DNA of 64,000 nucleotides, taken from the NCBI GenBank assembly GCA_947507875.1, contig CANNQP010000019.1, positions 1 through 64,000 on the forward strand. Reading direction: 5' to 3'. The notes under the pieces were generated by a model. The model was not told the origin of the DNA. It saw only the letters and a list, made by a program, of their open reading frames with translations, and did not search any database. Source of the stretch: Verrucomicrobiaceae bacterium (lineage in GTDB: Bacteria > Verrucomicrobiota > Verrucomicrobiia > Verrucomicrobiales > Verrucomicrobiaceae). The first letter of the stretch is position 1. The number at the start of each line of letters is the position of its first letter. The translations under genes and the position numbers were made by a program. Positions 27,497-39,576 of the stretch are shown piece by piece.

Positions 27497-28738
27497 TTAC
27501 TTCGCATCCTTACCTTGCTGCAAGAAAACAAACACGCCCATTTTGTTCCCGATGACGATATCGATTTTACCGTCCTGATTCACATCTCCGGGGGTCACCT
27601 GGGTGCCCACACCGCTGGCATTGTCGATCAGATGGGGGATGAATTCGGCTCCGCCTCGTCCATCGCGTTTGATTTCGAACCAATACAGCACCGGAGCTGC
27701 CATGGGCTCGTCATCCTTGAGCGGCCCGTGCGCCCAGCGGCGCTTGCCCGTCACCAAGTCCATGACGCCATCGCCATTCATGTCGGCGAGTTGCATGGCA
27801 TGCAGTTGGCTGAATTTCACTCCCACTGCGCTCTCCTCGACCTTGGCACCCATGAGGTCATGTCGGACAAAGCTGCCGTCTTTCCTTTGTTCGAACCAGC
27901 CCAGACCGTAGCCATGAGCGTCGTAGCCGCTGATGACGTCGTTGATGCCATCGCCATTGACATCATAGACCAGCAGGAAACTGCCGCCCCGCATGCCTTC
28001 TTTGGTGAAAAGGTTGGGGTGAAATGTCCAATCGCTGTCTTGGCTATTGTCCGCAGGCTGCTCGCGCCAACCTTCTTTGTCCAAGATGTCAGGGCGGCCA
28101 TCTCCATTCACATCGCCAAAGCCGTAGCCGTGTGTGTAGCGGAAGTACTTTTTGTCATTTTCTTCACTCACGGGAGTGATCGGGCGGAAGCGAGCTTTGC
28201 CGAAGGGATTTTTCCAGTCGATCTCTGCAAAGCCCAAGCGCCCTCCTTTGGGTGGCTGTGCCCCCGTGCTCGTGTGGCAGATCAATTCCGGCTTGCCATC
28301 GCCATTCATGTCTCCCAGTGCGGGCGATTCATTGTCAGTGATGTCAAAGATGGTGTGCCGAGGCCAGTCACCCGCTTTGCCCTTTGGATTTTCATAGACC
28401 CAGGTCTCCTTGCCCGGCCAGGAGAATGCTAGAATGTCATGCCAGCCGTCGCCATTGAAGTCGTAGGTGTAGGTCAGGAAGAAGTCGCTGTACGTTTTCG
28501 CAGCGTCATAAGGTTCTTTTTCGAACTTCGGGGCAAAGCTGACGCGCTCCGTGAAGGTTGGCCCTTTCCAGATGAACCGTCCGGCACACACGTCGTTGTG
28601 GCCATCGTGGTCGAAATCCGCGAAGTGCGCGCCCTCCGAGACAAATTCATTCGTCAGGGTGATCTTTTGAAAGGTGAGCTCGGCACCGGAGAGAATCGAC
28701 ACGGAGGCAAGCAGGGCGGGGAAAAGAACTCTGATCAT
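27497..28738 (-). CDS. FG-GAP/VCBS repeat exported protein
   Basis: A 413-aa protein with signal peptide MIRVLFPALLASVSILSGA followed by at least seven calcium-binding-type repeats of the form DxNGDGxxD, for example YDFNGDGWHDI, GDMNGDGKPEL, GDVNGDGRPDI, YDVNGDGINDV, ADMNGDGVMDL and GDVNQDGKIDI. This is a seven-bladed FG-GAP/VCBS beta-propeller, as in secreted PVC proteins thought to bind ligands. The start at 28738 begins the signal peptide. The C39-like peptidase gene follows closely and they may form one unit. Confidence 0.88.
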   Translation of the reverse strand: MIRVLFPALLASVSILSGAELTFQKITLTNEFVSEGAHFADFDHDGHNDVCAGRFIWKGPTFTERVSFAPKFEKEPYDAAKTYSDFFLTYTYDFNGDGWHDILAFSWPGKETWVYENPKGKAGDWPRHTIFDITDNESPALGDMNGDGKPELICHTSTGAQPPKGGRLGFAEIDWKNPFGKARFRPITPVSEENDKKYFRYTHGYGFGDVNGDGRPDILDKEGWREQPADNSQDSDWTFHPNLFTKEGMRGGSFLLVYDVNGDGINDVISGYDAHGYGLGWFEQRKDGSFVRHDLMGAKVEESAVGVKFSQLHAMQLADMNGDGVMDLVTGKRRWAHGPLKDDEPMAAPVLYWFEIKRDGRGGAEFIPHLIDNASGVGTQVTPGDVNQDGKIDIVIGNKMGVFVFLQQGKDAK

Positions 28739-28827
28739 AGAGAAAGAAGGCAAGTGTAGGGAACAGCCCTGACGCGACTGTTCTTGCAAGAGCTGCTAGG
28801 CGATTCTTGGCGCTAGCAGAAAGCCAA

Positions 28828-29358
28828 TCACGCTTCTTTGTGCGTTTGCTCAATGTACGCCAAGAGGCTGGGTAGGCATTGGTCCAGGTGCTGCATCATC
28901 TCGCGGTAGTCTTCCAGATCACCTCCGAAGGGGTCCGCAATGTCACGCCCGCGCAGCCGATCCTCAGCAGTGAATTCAGTGAGCAGGTAAGCCTTTTCCT
29001 CAGCTTCGGGGAATTCGTCAAGCAGCGCCATCAAGTGGCTTCTTCCCATAGCAAAGATGTGCGTCGCAGATTCCACCAGATCAATGGTGACTGCTCGGCT
29101 GCGATGCTGGCTCAGATCAAGCCCACGCTCGCGTGCCAGAGTCACGCTGTTTCGACTGGCCGGTTGCCCAGAAAAAGCACCTGTGCCCGCACTCGCGAGG
29201 ATGAAGTCCTGTCGTCCACGGACGAGATCACGAAAAATCACCTCCGCCAGCGGGCTGCGGCAGGTGTTTCCGGTGCAGACAAAAAGGACGTTTTTCAAAG
29301 CGCTAAAGAGTGCCCCGGCAGCAGCCTTTGTCAAAAGCGCAATGCCTGCCCTAGACAT
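28828..29358 (-). CDS. Low-molecular-weight protein-tyrosine phosphatase
   Basis: A 176-aa phosphatase of the LMW-PTP/arsenate-reductase fold. The P-loop VCTGNTCRSP has the catalytic CxxxxxR and the C-terminal acid loop is IADPFGG. It removes phosphate from tyrosine (or arginine, in YwlE relatives) of proteins; which one cannot be read from the sequence. Enzymes of this size are about 150 aa, so the first 20 residues are doubtful; a TTG start about 60 bp downstream, just before KNVLFVC, would remove them. No kinase or exopolysaccharide gene is adjacent. Confidence 0.85.
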   Translation of the reverse strand: MSRAGIALLTKAAAGALFSALKNVLFVCTGNTCRSPLAEVIFRDLVRGRQDFILASAGTGAFSGQPASRNSVTLARERGLDLSQHRSRAVTIDLVESATHIFAMGRSHLMALLDEFPEAEEKAYLLTEFTAEDRLRGRDIADPFGGDLEDYREMMQHLDQCLPSLLAYIEQTHKEA

Positions 29359-29508
29359 GAGGTTCCCCGAGGTTTTGTGGGAAGAGCAATGCCTTGCTGC
29401 AAAAAAGGAAACTTTCTGGAGTCCATTCTGATTTTAATCCGAGGGGTCTGGAATGCTTTCCTCAGAATTCAGGCGTGACTTACGCATCGTCTTTAGGTAT
29501 GGACGTGA

Positions 29509-32500
29509 ATGCGCTCAACCGTACTCTTTTGCACCTTAATCATCTGCAGCCTGTCAACTCAGTTGCTACTAGCAAACACCGATCACCTGGCAGCACTGCG
29601 CTTACAATCCCTTCATGCCCCCGATGACGGCGCGGACCGAGGAGACCTATTCGGCAGCGCCGTGGCGATTGACGGAGGCTGGGCTGTCGTGGGAGCTCCG
29701 GGTGACGATAGCGCCCGTTTTGTTGATGAAGGAAGTGCCTATGTTCTTCGCAGGGAGAGCGGCACCTGGAAGGTCCACCAGAAGCTTTATGTCCATGGAA
29801 ACTCGGAAGCGTATCTTTCCAGAACACCCATCCATTTTGGTCAGGCGGTAGCGATCTCCAGAAACTGGATCGCCGTCGGTGCGCCGAACTACAGGAACCC
29901 AGATGACAGCGTGGGTCGAGTCCGTCTTTATCGGCTCACGGGAACGACCTGGACTCTTTCCCAGACACTCTCGCCATCGTTGACGACATCTTCTCGCCGT
30001 TTTGGATCTAGCCTTGCACTTTCGGGGCTGATGCTCGCTGTCGGCACACCGACCGAGCCTGGGAGTTCTCTCGCAGGCCAGGTGTTCACCTACCGATGGG
30101 ACACTTCAGTTTGGGCTTCTCATTTGCAGATGACGGGACCATCCGTGGCAAACACCGAGTTTGGTAGGTCGCTCGCGCTCAGCGACACGAGTATCTATGT
30201 CGGGTTACCCGGTTATGCGGCACCAGGAACACCAAACAGCAGGGGAGAAGTGCATGTCTTTAGCCGTGCCAGCCCAGGTCCCCAGGCGAATCTTGGTCAA
30301 AGACTGCTGAATCCCGCTCCCACTGAGATTGACCGTTTCGGGGCGACGATGGCGGTGAGCGGCGAGCAGCTGCTGATCGGTGTGCGTAGTTTGTCAGCCA
30401 CCAAGCAGGTCATGGCTTGTCTTTATCGGTTCAATACTCTTCAAACAACAATCCTGGCCCCTGAAAACTTCCCCCCAATCATTGCGGATTGCCCGGTGGC
30501 ACTGGGAAGAAACTTTGGTCTTGTCGGTTGCCAGCGCGTGGTGGGAAACAGCAGCGAGTTTGTCTTGCAGTCTTTCAATCTCAGCCTGCCGATTTCATCT
30601 GAGTTGGTGGCTCATGCGGCATCCCTGAATTTTCGGCCGCTGCCCATCGGCACTGCATCGGATTTCCGCCAGCTCTTCGCGACTTCGGAGTCGCTGAGTT
30701 TGGTTGGCACTCCAGGGTTCTTTGCCAACGGTTTGGAGACTGGCGGAGTGTTGCCCATGTTTGAAATGAGCCAAGCAGGAACTTCCATCTTTCCCGCTCG
30801 CACGCATCTCCAGTTGAATGATGGCTTTGGTGAAAGGCTAGAGGCTGATGGTGATACTGTCTTGGCTTCCGCGATGAAGGCTGGGACAGTCTATGCTTAT
30901 ACCCGCAAGGACGGCATCTGGGAACACAGCCATAGTCTCGATAATCCAGTCAGGGGTCACTACGGAGAGCGCGTCTATGGGGAAGTGATGAGTGTCAAAG
31001 GGCGCTGGATGGCGATCAGCAGCCCGCAACCAGGAGGTCACAAGATTTTGGTCTATGGCTTTCGCGAGGGAAAGTGGAGTCAGACTCCATCGATCATCAG
31101 TCTTCTCGATGGAGCACCGCTGCCGGAGGTCATGGGCCTCGACATCTCGGGAGACAGCTTGGTCGTGGTCACTCGCGTCGAAGGGCAGGGGTGGCTGGCA
31201 GGGCGCTTTCGTCTTGCGGACACTGGCCCTGTCTATGTGAGCAAAGCGAGCGCTGAAAAACCTGAGCACACGGCCCCCGAAATCAGCCTGTCAGGGGATC
31301 GCGCCGCGCTGAGATTGTTTGCGGCGAGCAGCAGCATCAATCCTGTGATTTACGACACGAGCCAAAACCCATGGAAGAAGCTCGCCACGCTGCCTCTGCG
31401 AACGGGTTTTGACCCCAGGCTCTCGCGCTACTCGCGTGGACTCATGTGGGCAGGAAAGGGTCTCCTATTGAGTGGCCCTGGCATGAATCCTTTCGCCTTC
31501 ATGCCCTCGGGTGCTGCTTGGACTCGCAGCCAGCCTTTTGGGGAAGGCTTTAGCCCCTTTTCCTTGGATGCAGAAGACGATCTCGCTCTGCTCACTTCCC
31601 GCAACAATTTAAGCCTATTCAGCCAACGAAGCGGCAAGTGGCTCTTTGCCGAGAGTCTCCGCCCTGAAGATTCCCCTAGCGGTGATTATTTGGCGATCGG
31701 CCTCACTCAAGACAGCGTGGTTTATGCCAAGACTCGCAGTGCCAATGCATCTTACCCCACGATCTTTTTTTACCTGAATTCCGCGATGGAAGTCTATGAT
31801 GGCCCCTCGACCTCCGGGCGGTTGATCGGTCGCGGCTTCACGCTGAATCTCGGTGACGTGGCCTTGGGAGCTGCGACACCCCTACCTCTGACCCTGAAGA
31901 ACACGGGGAATACCACTTGGAGCTTTGCCGGGCTGGAGGCTGCGCCTCAGATCGTGACTTTGCCGACGTCCTACGTTGGCCAACCCGTGGCTCCGGGTGG
32001 AAACTTCACGCTGCCTGCTCGCCTCGTTCCCGCCGCAGCAGGCCAGCAGACCGTGACGCTGAAATTCCGAGCCACCGGGAGCAGCATGCCAATGGCGACG
32101 GTGACTCTCAGCTTCAACGCACAGCCCAGTCTGCCGCTCCCCTCGGACAGTTCGGCTGGTCTCTCGCAATGGGTGAAGCTGGGCGATCCTTTGACTCTGG
32201 GTCTCTCTTCCACCACCAGCCGCAGCTTGGTCTGTCGCTGGTTCAAAGAAGACCGACTTCTTCCCGAGGACACGACGAGCGTTCTTTTTCGCCCCAAAGC
32301 CACCATCGCCGATGCAGGCACCTATTCGGTGGAGGTCACCGCTCCGGATGGAGCCAAACAGCTCATCAAAAACATCCTCGTTGGCGTTTACCCATCCCAG
32401 GGGCAGCCACTCCGGGTGGATTTGGGCGGAACACTCACTGCCCAGGCCAGAGTCTGGGGGCCTGGGGTGCGCTACACCTGGAATACCGGCCCTGATGACG

Positions 32501-34062
32501 CCAGCATCCGTGGATCTAAGACTGCTTCGCTCCAGATTCGGAACTTTCATCCTTTGCGAGTTTCAGACGGCACCCTGTATGCCCGCGCCTCTTTAGGAGA
32601 TGCCACCGCCATCGTCGGAACCTGGCCTCTTCAGATTCTTCCTTTCGTGGAGCTTTTCCCGTCTGGCCCTTCTGAACTGACTCTTGAAGAAGACACGCTG
32701 CTAGCAGGAGTCACCAACACCAGCATAGGAGAACCTCAAAACCTCCGCTTCATTGCCACAGGACTACCTCCTGGAATCATTCTCGATCCCACCAGCGGCA
32801 TGCTTTCCGGCAGGGCGACTCGCGCAGGAATCTACAACATCACCTACCGGGCCAGCTTTACCGGCGGCGCTGCAAAGCCTGTGACTGATCAGATCATCGT
32901 TTACGACCCTACCGCACGCCGAGTGCGCCCTGGCACTCTGTTTGGCGTGATCTCGACGGGCAATCCTGGGGCTGCAGAGGTCTCCCCCTATCTTGAGCAG
33001 CTCGGGCCAAGCCTGATGCAGGTTGAGATCGCCTTGGGCGGTAGAGCCACCGCGCATTGGCAGTTGGGAGGCCGACGCTTGTCGGCGGTCGGCCAGTTCG
33101 ATCAGACGGGTTCGAACCATGTCTGTCAGTTCATTTTCCCGGCCTCCACTCTGGGTCTTGGTCCACTGAACTGCCTGATCACCATTCTCACGCAGACCCA
33201 GCAGATCACTTTTGGGGTGCGTGCCGAGCAGCCTGACGGGAGACTCTTTTCATGGCAAGGGTTCCTGCACTACCGGGCAATTCCTGTGACAAATAACATT
33301 CGGAATTACGCAGGTCGGAGAACCACCTTTTTTAGTTCGGTAGGCGATGAAGTGTCTCAACCGCTCGGTTCCGGTTATGGCACGATGAGCATCACGGAAG
33401 CGCTCAATGTCAACGTCGTCGGCACCCTGCCCGATGGCTCAGGCGTCACTTTTGCCAGCATGGTCTTGGAAAATGGAGCGGGCATTCCTTTTTGCGCCAA
33501 CCTCGCCCCAGGGGCCTCCTTCGTCGGCACTTACGGTGTAGATCCCATGCAGGGAAAGGCCTTCTGGCGGCGTCCACCTTCTCCGGGAAGTCGGTTCTAT
33601 CCCGCAGGCTTCCAAGACGCCGAATACAATCTCTCTGCCGTTGCCTATCAGCCACCCGCCCCAGGCACGCTTCTTTTTCCTCAAATGGATCCGACGGATG
33701 GGCGCACCACACTTTCACTCAGGAGCAGTGCTCTCACGAGTGAACTCGAGCTTCCAGCCACCCTCACCACGGCCCACAAGGTTGTTTTTGACGCTCCTGA
33801 TTTCAACCAGGCAAAGATCGACTTCTTTGCACCGACCGGCTTCTTCACTGGCTCTGCCGTCGTCGATGACCTCCTGCCCGGTAGCACGACGCGCCGCGTG
33901 AAACGCACTCTGAACTTTCGCGGCATGCTCACTCCAGAGCGAGGGGAGGGGTTCTTCCTCCTGCCCATGCTGCCGGATGCCACCGCTGAGCCACCCACCA
34001 CCTCGGCGAACTCGCCCATCCTATCGGGCTCGCTCCTCTTTCAGCCGACGACGACGAAGTGA
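29509..34062 (+). CDS. Giant exported FG-GAP / choice-of-anchor / Ig protein
   Basis: A 1517-aa secreted protein with signal peptide MRSTVLFCTLIICSLSTQLLLA. Residues about 35-750 hold many FG-GAP-like propeller repeats (GDLFGSAVAIDGGWAVVGAPG, FGSSLALSGLMLAVGTP). Near residue 775 comes a choice-of-anchor D type module (GRGFTLNLGDVALGAA). An Ig-like module (about 875-960, ADAGTYSVEV) and a second beta-sandwich follow, then a putative Ig/cadherin-like domain (LPPGIILDPTSGMLSGRATRAG, about 1085-1105). The last 380 residues are unassigned. No autotransporter barrel or LPXTG-type anchor is visible at the end. Surface attachment or secretion is likely; ligand unknown. Confidence 0.85.
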   Translation: MRSTVLFCTLIICSLSTQLLLANTDHLAALRLQSLHAPDDGADRGDLFGSAVAIDGGWAVVGAPGDDSARFVDEGSAYVLRRESGTWKVHQKLYVHGNSEAYLSRTPIHFGQAVAISRNWIAVGAPNYRNPDDSVGRVRLYRLTGTTWTLSQTLSPSLTTSSRRFGSSLALSGLMLAVGTPTEPGSSLAGQVFTYRWDTSVWASHLQMTGPSVANTEFGRSLALSDTSIYVGLPGYAAPGTPNSRGEVHVFSRASPGPQANLGQRLLNPAPTEIDRFGATMAVSGEQLLIGVRSLSATKQVMACLYRFNTLQTTILAPENFPPIIADCPVALGRNFGLVGCQRVVGNSSEFVLQSFNLSLPISSELVAHAASLNFRPLPIGTASDFRQLFATSESLSLVGTPGFFANGLETGGVLPMFEMSQAGTSIFPARTHLQLNDGFGERLEADGDTVLASAMKAGTVYAYTRKDGIWEHSHSLDNPVRGHYGERVYGEVMSVKGRWMAISSPQPGGHKILVYGFREGKWSQTPSIISLLDGAPLPEVMGLDISGDSLVVVTRVEGQGWLAGRFRLADTGPVYVSKASAEKPEHTAPEISLSGDRAALRLFAASSSINPVIYDTSQNPWKKLATLPLRTGFDPRLSRYSRGLMWAGKGLLLSGPGMNPFAFMPSGAAWTRSQPFGEGFSPFSLDAEDDLALLTSRNNLSLFSQRSGKWLFAESLRPEDSPSGDYLAIGLTQDSVVYAKTRSANASYPTIFFYLNSAMEVYDGPSTSGRLIGRGFTLNLGDVALGAATPLPLTLKNTGNTTWSFAGLEAAPQIVTLPTSYVGQPVAPGGNFTLPARLVPAAAGQQTVTLKFRATGSSMPMATVTLSFNAQPSLPLPSDSSAGLSQWVKLGDPLTLGLSSTTSRSLVCRWFKEDRLLPEDTTSVLFRPKATIADAGTYSVEVTAPDGAKQLIKNILVGVYPSQGQPLRVDLGGTLTAQARVWGPGVRYTWNTGPDDASIRGSKTASLQIRNFHPLRVSDGTLYARASLGDATAIVGTWPLQILPFVELFPSGPSELTLEEDTLLAGVTNTSIGEPQNLRFIATGLPPGIILDPTSGMLSGRATRAGIYNITYRASFTGGAAKPVTDQIIVYDPTARRVRPGTLFGVISTGNPGAAEVSPYLEQLGPSLMQVEIALGGRATAHWQLGGRRLSAVGQFDQTGSNHVCQFIFPASTLGLGPLNCLITILTQTQQITFGVRAEQPDGRLFSWQGFLHYRAIPVTNNIRNYAGRRTTFFSSVGDEVSQPLGSGYGTMSITEALNVNVVGTLPDGSGVTFASMVLENGAGIPFCANLAPGASFVGTYGVDPMQGKAFWRRPPSPGSRFYPAGFQDAEYNLSAVAYQPPAPGTLLFPQMDPTDGRTTLSLRSSALTSELELPATLTTAHKVVFDAPDFNQAKIDFFAPTGFFTGSAVVDDLLPGSTTRRVKRTLNFRGMLTPERGEGFFLLPMLPDATAEPPTTSANSPILSGSLLFQPTTTK

Positions 34063-34176
34063 GCCAAGTTGATCTTGGCAAACAGGCGGTTGATTCCGAT
34101 TCTGCCTGCCTGAGACGCGAGGTTCTTTGCCAGGATTCGCTTCGCCAAGGCGTTGGTTTCCGACCTTTCTGCCTCC

Positions 34177-37100
34177 ATGCGCCTCGTCCTCAACCTCCTC
34201 CTCATCCCGTCGCTGCTCTCGGCCGCGCCGAAGCCTCTTTTCCGCTCGCCGGTCATCGACATCAAAACGCCGAACCACAGCGTGGACATCGATGTCTCGC
34301 TCGAAGGCGCGAAGGAGCTCTTCCTCGTCGTCACCGATGGTGGCAATGGCTTCGCGGCCGATTGGGCGGACTGGGCGGAGCCTCGGCTCGTGCTTGCCGA
34401 TGGCAGTGAAAGGAAACTCACCGAGATCGAGTGGAAATCTGCGCAGTCCGGCTGGGGCAATGTGCGTGTGAATTCGAACTGCGAAGGTCGGACCCTGCGC
34501 AGCGCCGGAAAGGTCATCGAATACGGCCTCGGCACGCACGCGAACAGCGTCATCGCTTTCAACCTGCCTGCGGGCACGAAACGCTTCAAAGCACGCGGCG
34601 CTCTCGATGAAGGCGGCACGAGGCAGGGCAGCACCAGCGTCACCTTCGCCGTTTACACCGAGAATCCCGGCCCCATCACCGCCAGCGACAACAACACGGC
34701 CGCGCACGAGCCCGAAGCCGCCACCGAGCAGCTTGAGGCGCATCCCGAGTGCCTCGTGCAGCTCTTTGCCAGCGAGCCGATGATGCTTTCGCCCTCCAGC
34801 ATCGACATCGACCATCGCGGCCGCGTTTGGGTGTGCGAGGTCATCAATTACCGCAAGCACAACGGCGAACGCGCCGAGGGCGACCGCATCCTCATCCTCG
34901 AAGACACCGATGGCGACGCGAAGGCCGACAAATCCACCGTCTTCCATCAGGGCCGCGATGTGGACAGCGCCCACGGCATCTGCGTGCTCGGCAACAAAGC
35001 GCTCATCTCCTGCGGCGACGACGTTTTCTGGCTCATCGACGACAACGGCGACGACAAAGCCGACCGCAAAGAGCTCATGTTCACGAAGATCGGCGGCGCG
35101 CACCACGACCACGGCATCCACGCCTTCCACTTCGGCCCCGATGGCCGCCTCTACTTCAACTTTGGCAACGCCGGCAAGCAGCTCTGCGACAAAAACGGCA
35201 ACCTCATCACCGACATCCACGGCGTGAAGTGCACCAATCAAAACAACCGCCCCTACCAGCAGGGCATGGTCTTCCGCTGCGAGCTCGATGGCAGAAACGT
35301 CGAGGTGCTCGCCTGGAACTTCCGCAACAACTGGGAAGTCGCCGTCGATAGCTTCGGCACGATGTGGCAGAGCGACAACGACGACGACGGTAACAAAGGC
35401 GTGCGCATCAACTACGTCATGGAGTTCGGCAACTACGGCTACGCCGACGAAATGACCGGCGCAGGCTGGCAGACGCCGCGCATCGGCTGGGAAAGCGAGA
35501 TCCCGCAGCGTCACTGGCATCAAAACGACCCCGGTGTCGTCCCGAACATGCTCATGACCGGCGCAGGCAGCCCCACCGGCATGCAGGTGTATGAAGGCGA
35601 TCTTTTGCCCAGCATCTTCCACGGTCAGCCCCTCCACTGCGACGCCGGCCCGAATGTCGTCCGCGGCTACATCACTCAGCCCGACGGCGCTGGCTACAAA
35701 GCCGAGATCGTCAACCTCCTCGAAGGCAGCAAGAACCGCTGGTTTCGCCCCAGCGACGTCGCCGTCGCCCCCGATGGCTCTTTAATTGTCGCCGACTGGT
35801 ATGACCCCGGCGTCGGCGGGCATGGCATGGGTGATGTGACGCGTGGAAGGTTGTTCCGCGTGACGACGAAGGCGGCGGTGAAGTATGAGGTTCCAAGTTT
35901 CAAGTTGGACACCGTCGAAGGCGCTGTGGCAGCGTTGAAGTCACCGAATGAAGAAGCGCGGTATCTCGCGTGGAAAAAACTCGAAGAAATCGGCTCCGAA
36001 GCCGAGCCCGAGCTGCACAAGCTCTTCCACGACACCAAATCCGTCCCCCAGCATCGCGCCCGTGCCTTGTGGCTGCTCGCCGCTCACGAATGGGAGCGCA
36101 TCAACCCCGGTGCCGACAAACCCAACCCGCACGACCTCACGCTGTCCGAGTGCCTCACCAAAGCCCTCACCGATACCGATCCCAACATCCGCATCACCGC
36201 CATTCGCGTCGCCCGTCGGCTCGTGCAGCAAGCGCATCCAGAGATGCTGCGTGAGGTGATCGGCAAGGTCGCTACCGACAAATCACCCGCCGTGCGCCGT
36301 GAAGCAGCGATTGCATTGAGGTTTGATGAATCGGCTGAAGCTGCCCGACTCCTCGGCGAAGCATCTGCAAGCAATGAATCGCAAGACCGCTTCTTCATTG
36401 AAGCAGTCGGTATCGGAGCCGAAAACAAATGGGAAGCTCTCTACAAGGCACTTAGCGACCTAGACCAGTTGGACGAAACCGATCTAGCTTGGAGAAAAGG
36501 GTCTGCGCTTGGAAATATGGGTGAGTTAGTCGTTCGGGGACGTGCGAGCACTTCAGCAAAGCGCCTTGAAGAGGCGATCGTTTATCATGGTTCAAAGGCT
36601 TACAGTCCAAGCCCAGTCATCTCTCGCAAACTCCGCTCCCTCCAACTCCTCTCCTACAAACACCCCGCCGAAGTCTCCGCCGCTGCGCTGACCATCTTCC
36701 TCAAAGCCGATGTCGAAACGGCCCTCGCGGCCACCGCGCTGCTCGACCGCAACGCCATCACCTCGAACCCCGAGGCCAAAACTCGTCTCGACTCGTTGTT
36801 GAAGCCGGTGGTCGGCAAACCGGAGTTTGTGGCGTTGGTCGAAAAGCTGAACCTGACGGGCTTTGAGAAGGAACTGCTCGAATTCATCAGCGCGAACCCG
36901 AACGCGCCGGAGTCGGTGAACGCGGCGCGGCTCATCGCGGCGAACCGGGATGGTGCGTTGCGCTTTTTGAAGGACGCGGACGCGAAATCGGCCAAGGCGC
37001 TCATCGCGGCGCTCGGTCGCGTGAGTGATCGCGCGGCGGTGGCGGTCATGAACCAGCATTTCTGGCCGGAAAAGCGCGAGGACGTGCGCCGCGTGCTCAT

Positions 37101-37725
37101 CGACGCCCTCGCGCTCAGCGGCGAAGGCGGTCGCGCCATCCTGAAATGGCAGTCGGAAGGCAAATTGCCGCCCCAATTCAAAGATCAGGCCGCGCTCGCG
37201 CTCAGTCGCAGCACCGATGCCGGACTGCGCGATCAAGCCGCCCGCGAGCTGCCGCTGCCTGCGGCGCAAGGTTTGGCCAATTTCCCCAAACTGCCCGAAC
37301 TCATGAAGCTGAAGGGCGATGTCGCCAAAGGTCAGGCCATGTTCATGCAGGCCGGTTGCGTGGCCTGCCACCGCGTCAAAGGCCAGTTCATCGACTTCGG
37401 CCCCGATCTCACGCAAATCGGCGCGAAGCTCAGCCAAGACGGCCTCTTCGCCGCCATCCTCTACCCCAGCGCCGCCATCGAGCACAGCTTCGTCGGCCAT
37501 AACGTGACGACGAAAGAAGGTCAAGCCGTCATGGGCTATGTGGTGAGTGAAACGGACGCCGAACTCATGCTCCGCATGGCTGGTGGAGCGTCCACGACGG
37601 TCAAGAAGTCCAGCATCGTCAAGAAAGAGAAGTTGAAGGACTCGCTGATGCCGCCCGGCCTCGCGGGCGCGATTGGTCCGCAAGGTTTGGCCGATCTCGT
37701 CGCGTGGTTGCAGACGCTGAAGTGA
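34177..37725 (+). CDS. PVC-type CxxCH haem protein with N-terminal NPCBM domain
   Basis: A 1182-aa exported protein starting at the signal peptide MRLVLNLLLIPSLLSAAPK. Residues about 20-175 form an NPCBM sugar-binding domain (WGNVRVNSNCEGRTLR, EYGLGTHANSVIAFNLP). A sorbosone-dehydrogenase-like propeller follows (about 200-560, HPECLVQLFASEP, GAGSPTGMQVYEGDLLP), then HEAT-like repeats (about 590-1020), and a haem domain with CVACHRV near 1060 and DFGPDLTQIG. It is a second member of the family seen at 15520-18627 with a different N-terminal domain. Role is presumed periplasmic electron transfer from carbohydrate or alcohol oxidation. Confidence 0.9.
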   Translation: MRLVLNLLLIPSLLSAAPKPLFRSPVIDIKTPNHSVDIDVSLEGAKELFLVVTDGGNGFAADWADWAEPRLVLADGSERKLTEIEWKSAQSGWGNVRVNSNCEGRTLRSAGKVIEYGLGTHANSVIAFNLPAGTKRFKARGALDEGGTRQGSTSVTFAVYTENPGPITASDNNTAAHEPEAATEQLEAHPECLVQLFASEPMMLSPSSIDIDHRGRVWVCEVINYRKHNGERAEGDRILILEDTDGDAKADKSTVFHQGRDVDSAHGICVLGNKALISCGDDVFWLIDDNGDDKADRKELMFTKIGGAHHDHGIHAFHFGPDGRLYFNFGNAGKQLCDKNGNLITDIHGVKCTNQNNRPYQQGMVFRCELDGRNVEVLAWNFRNNWEVAVDSFGTMWQSDNDDDGNKGVRINYVMEFGNYGYADEMTGAGWQTPRIGWESEIPQRHWHQNDPGVVPNMLMTGAGSPTGMQVYEGDLLPSIFHGQPLHCDAGPNVVRGYITQPDGAGYKAEIVNLLEGSKNRWFRPSDVAVAPDGSLIVADWYDPGVGGHGMGDVTRGRLFRVTTKAAVKYEVPSFKLDTVEGAVAALKSPNEEARYLAWKKLEEIGSEAEPELHKLFHDTKSVPQHRARALWLLAAHEWERINPGADKPNPHDLTLSECLTKALTDTDPNIRITAIRVARRLVQQAHPEMLREVIGKVATDKSPAVRREAAIALRFDESAEAARLLGEASASNESQDRFFIEAVGIGAENKWEALYKALSDLDQLDETDLAWRKGSALGNMGELVVRGRASTSAKRLEEAIVYHGSKAYSPSPVISRKLRSLQLLSYKHPAEVSAAALTIFLKADVETALAATALLDRNAITSNPEAKTRLDSLLKPVVGKPEFVALVEKLNLTGFEKELLEFISANPNAPESVNAARLIAANRDGALRFLKDADAKSAKALIAALGRVSDRAAVAVMNQHFWPEKREDVRRVLIDALALSGEGGRAILKWQSEGKLPPQFKDQAALALSRSTDAGLRDQAARELPLPAAQGLANFPKLPELMKLKGDVAKGQAMFMQAGCVACHRVKGQFIDFGPDLTQIGAKLSQDGLFAAILYPSAAIEHSFVGHNVTTKEGQAVMGYVVSETDAELMLRMAGGASTTVKKSSIVKKEKLKDSLMPPGLAGAIGPQGLADLVAWLQTLK

Positions 37726-37817
37726 CTTTTTGAGGCGTTGTCTTTTAGCTTGGGTCCCGTTGCATTTTTCAGTTTCCACCCAGCCGCCTCCGCCTAAGTA
37801 TTCTGCCCGTTTCCATC

Positions 37818-39545
<1,728 letters not shown>

Positions 39546-39576
39546 GCGAGCCTAGCTTACGCAATCCTTCACGAAG

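Noticed and set aside
27335..28432. 365-codon plus-strand frame opposite the FG-GAP gene
   Set aside because: It is the mirror of the repeated DxNGDG calcium motifs of the real gene.
34021..35637. 538-codon open frame on the minus strand opposite the NPCBM haem-protein gene
   Set aside because: The plus strand shows clear NPCBM and propeller motifs; the minus frame is a low-complexity Val/Ala/Asp product caused by strongly C-ending codon use.
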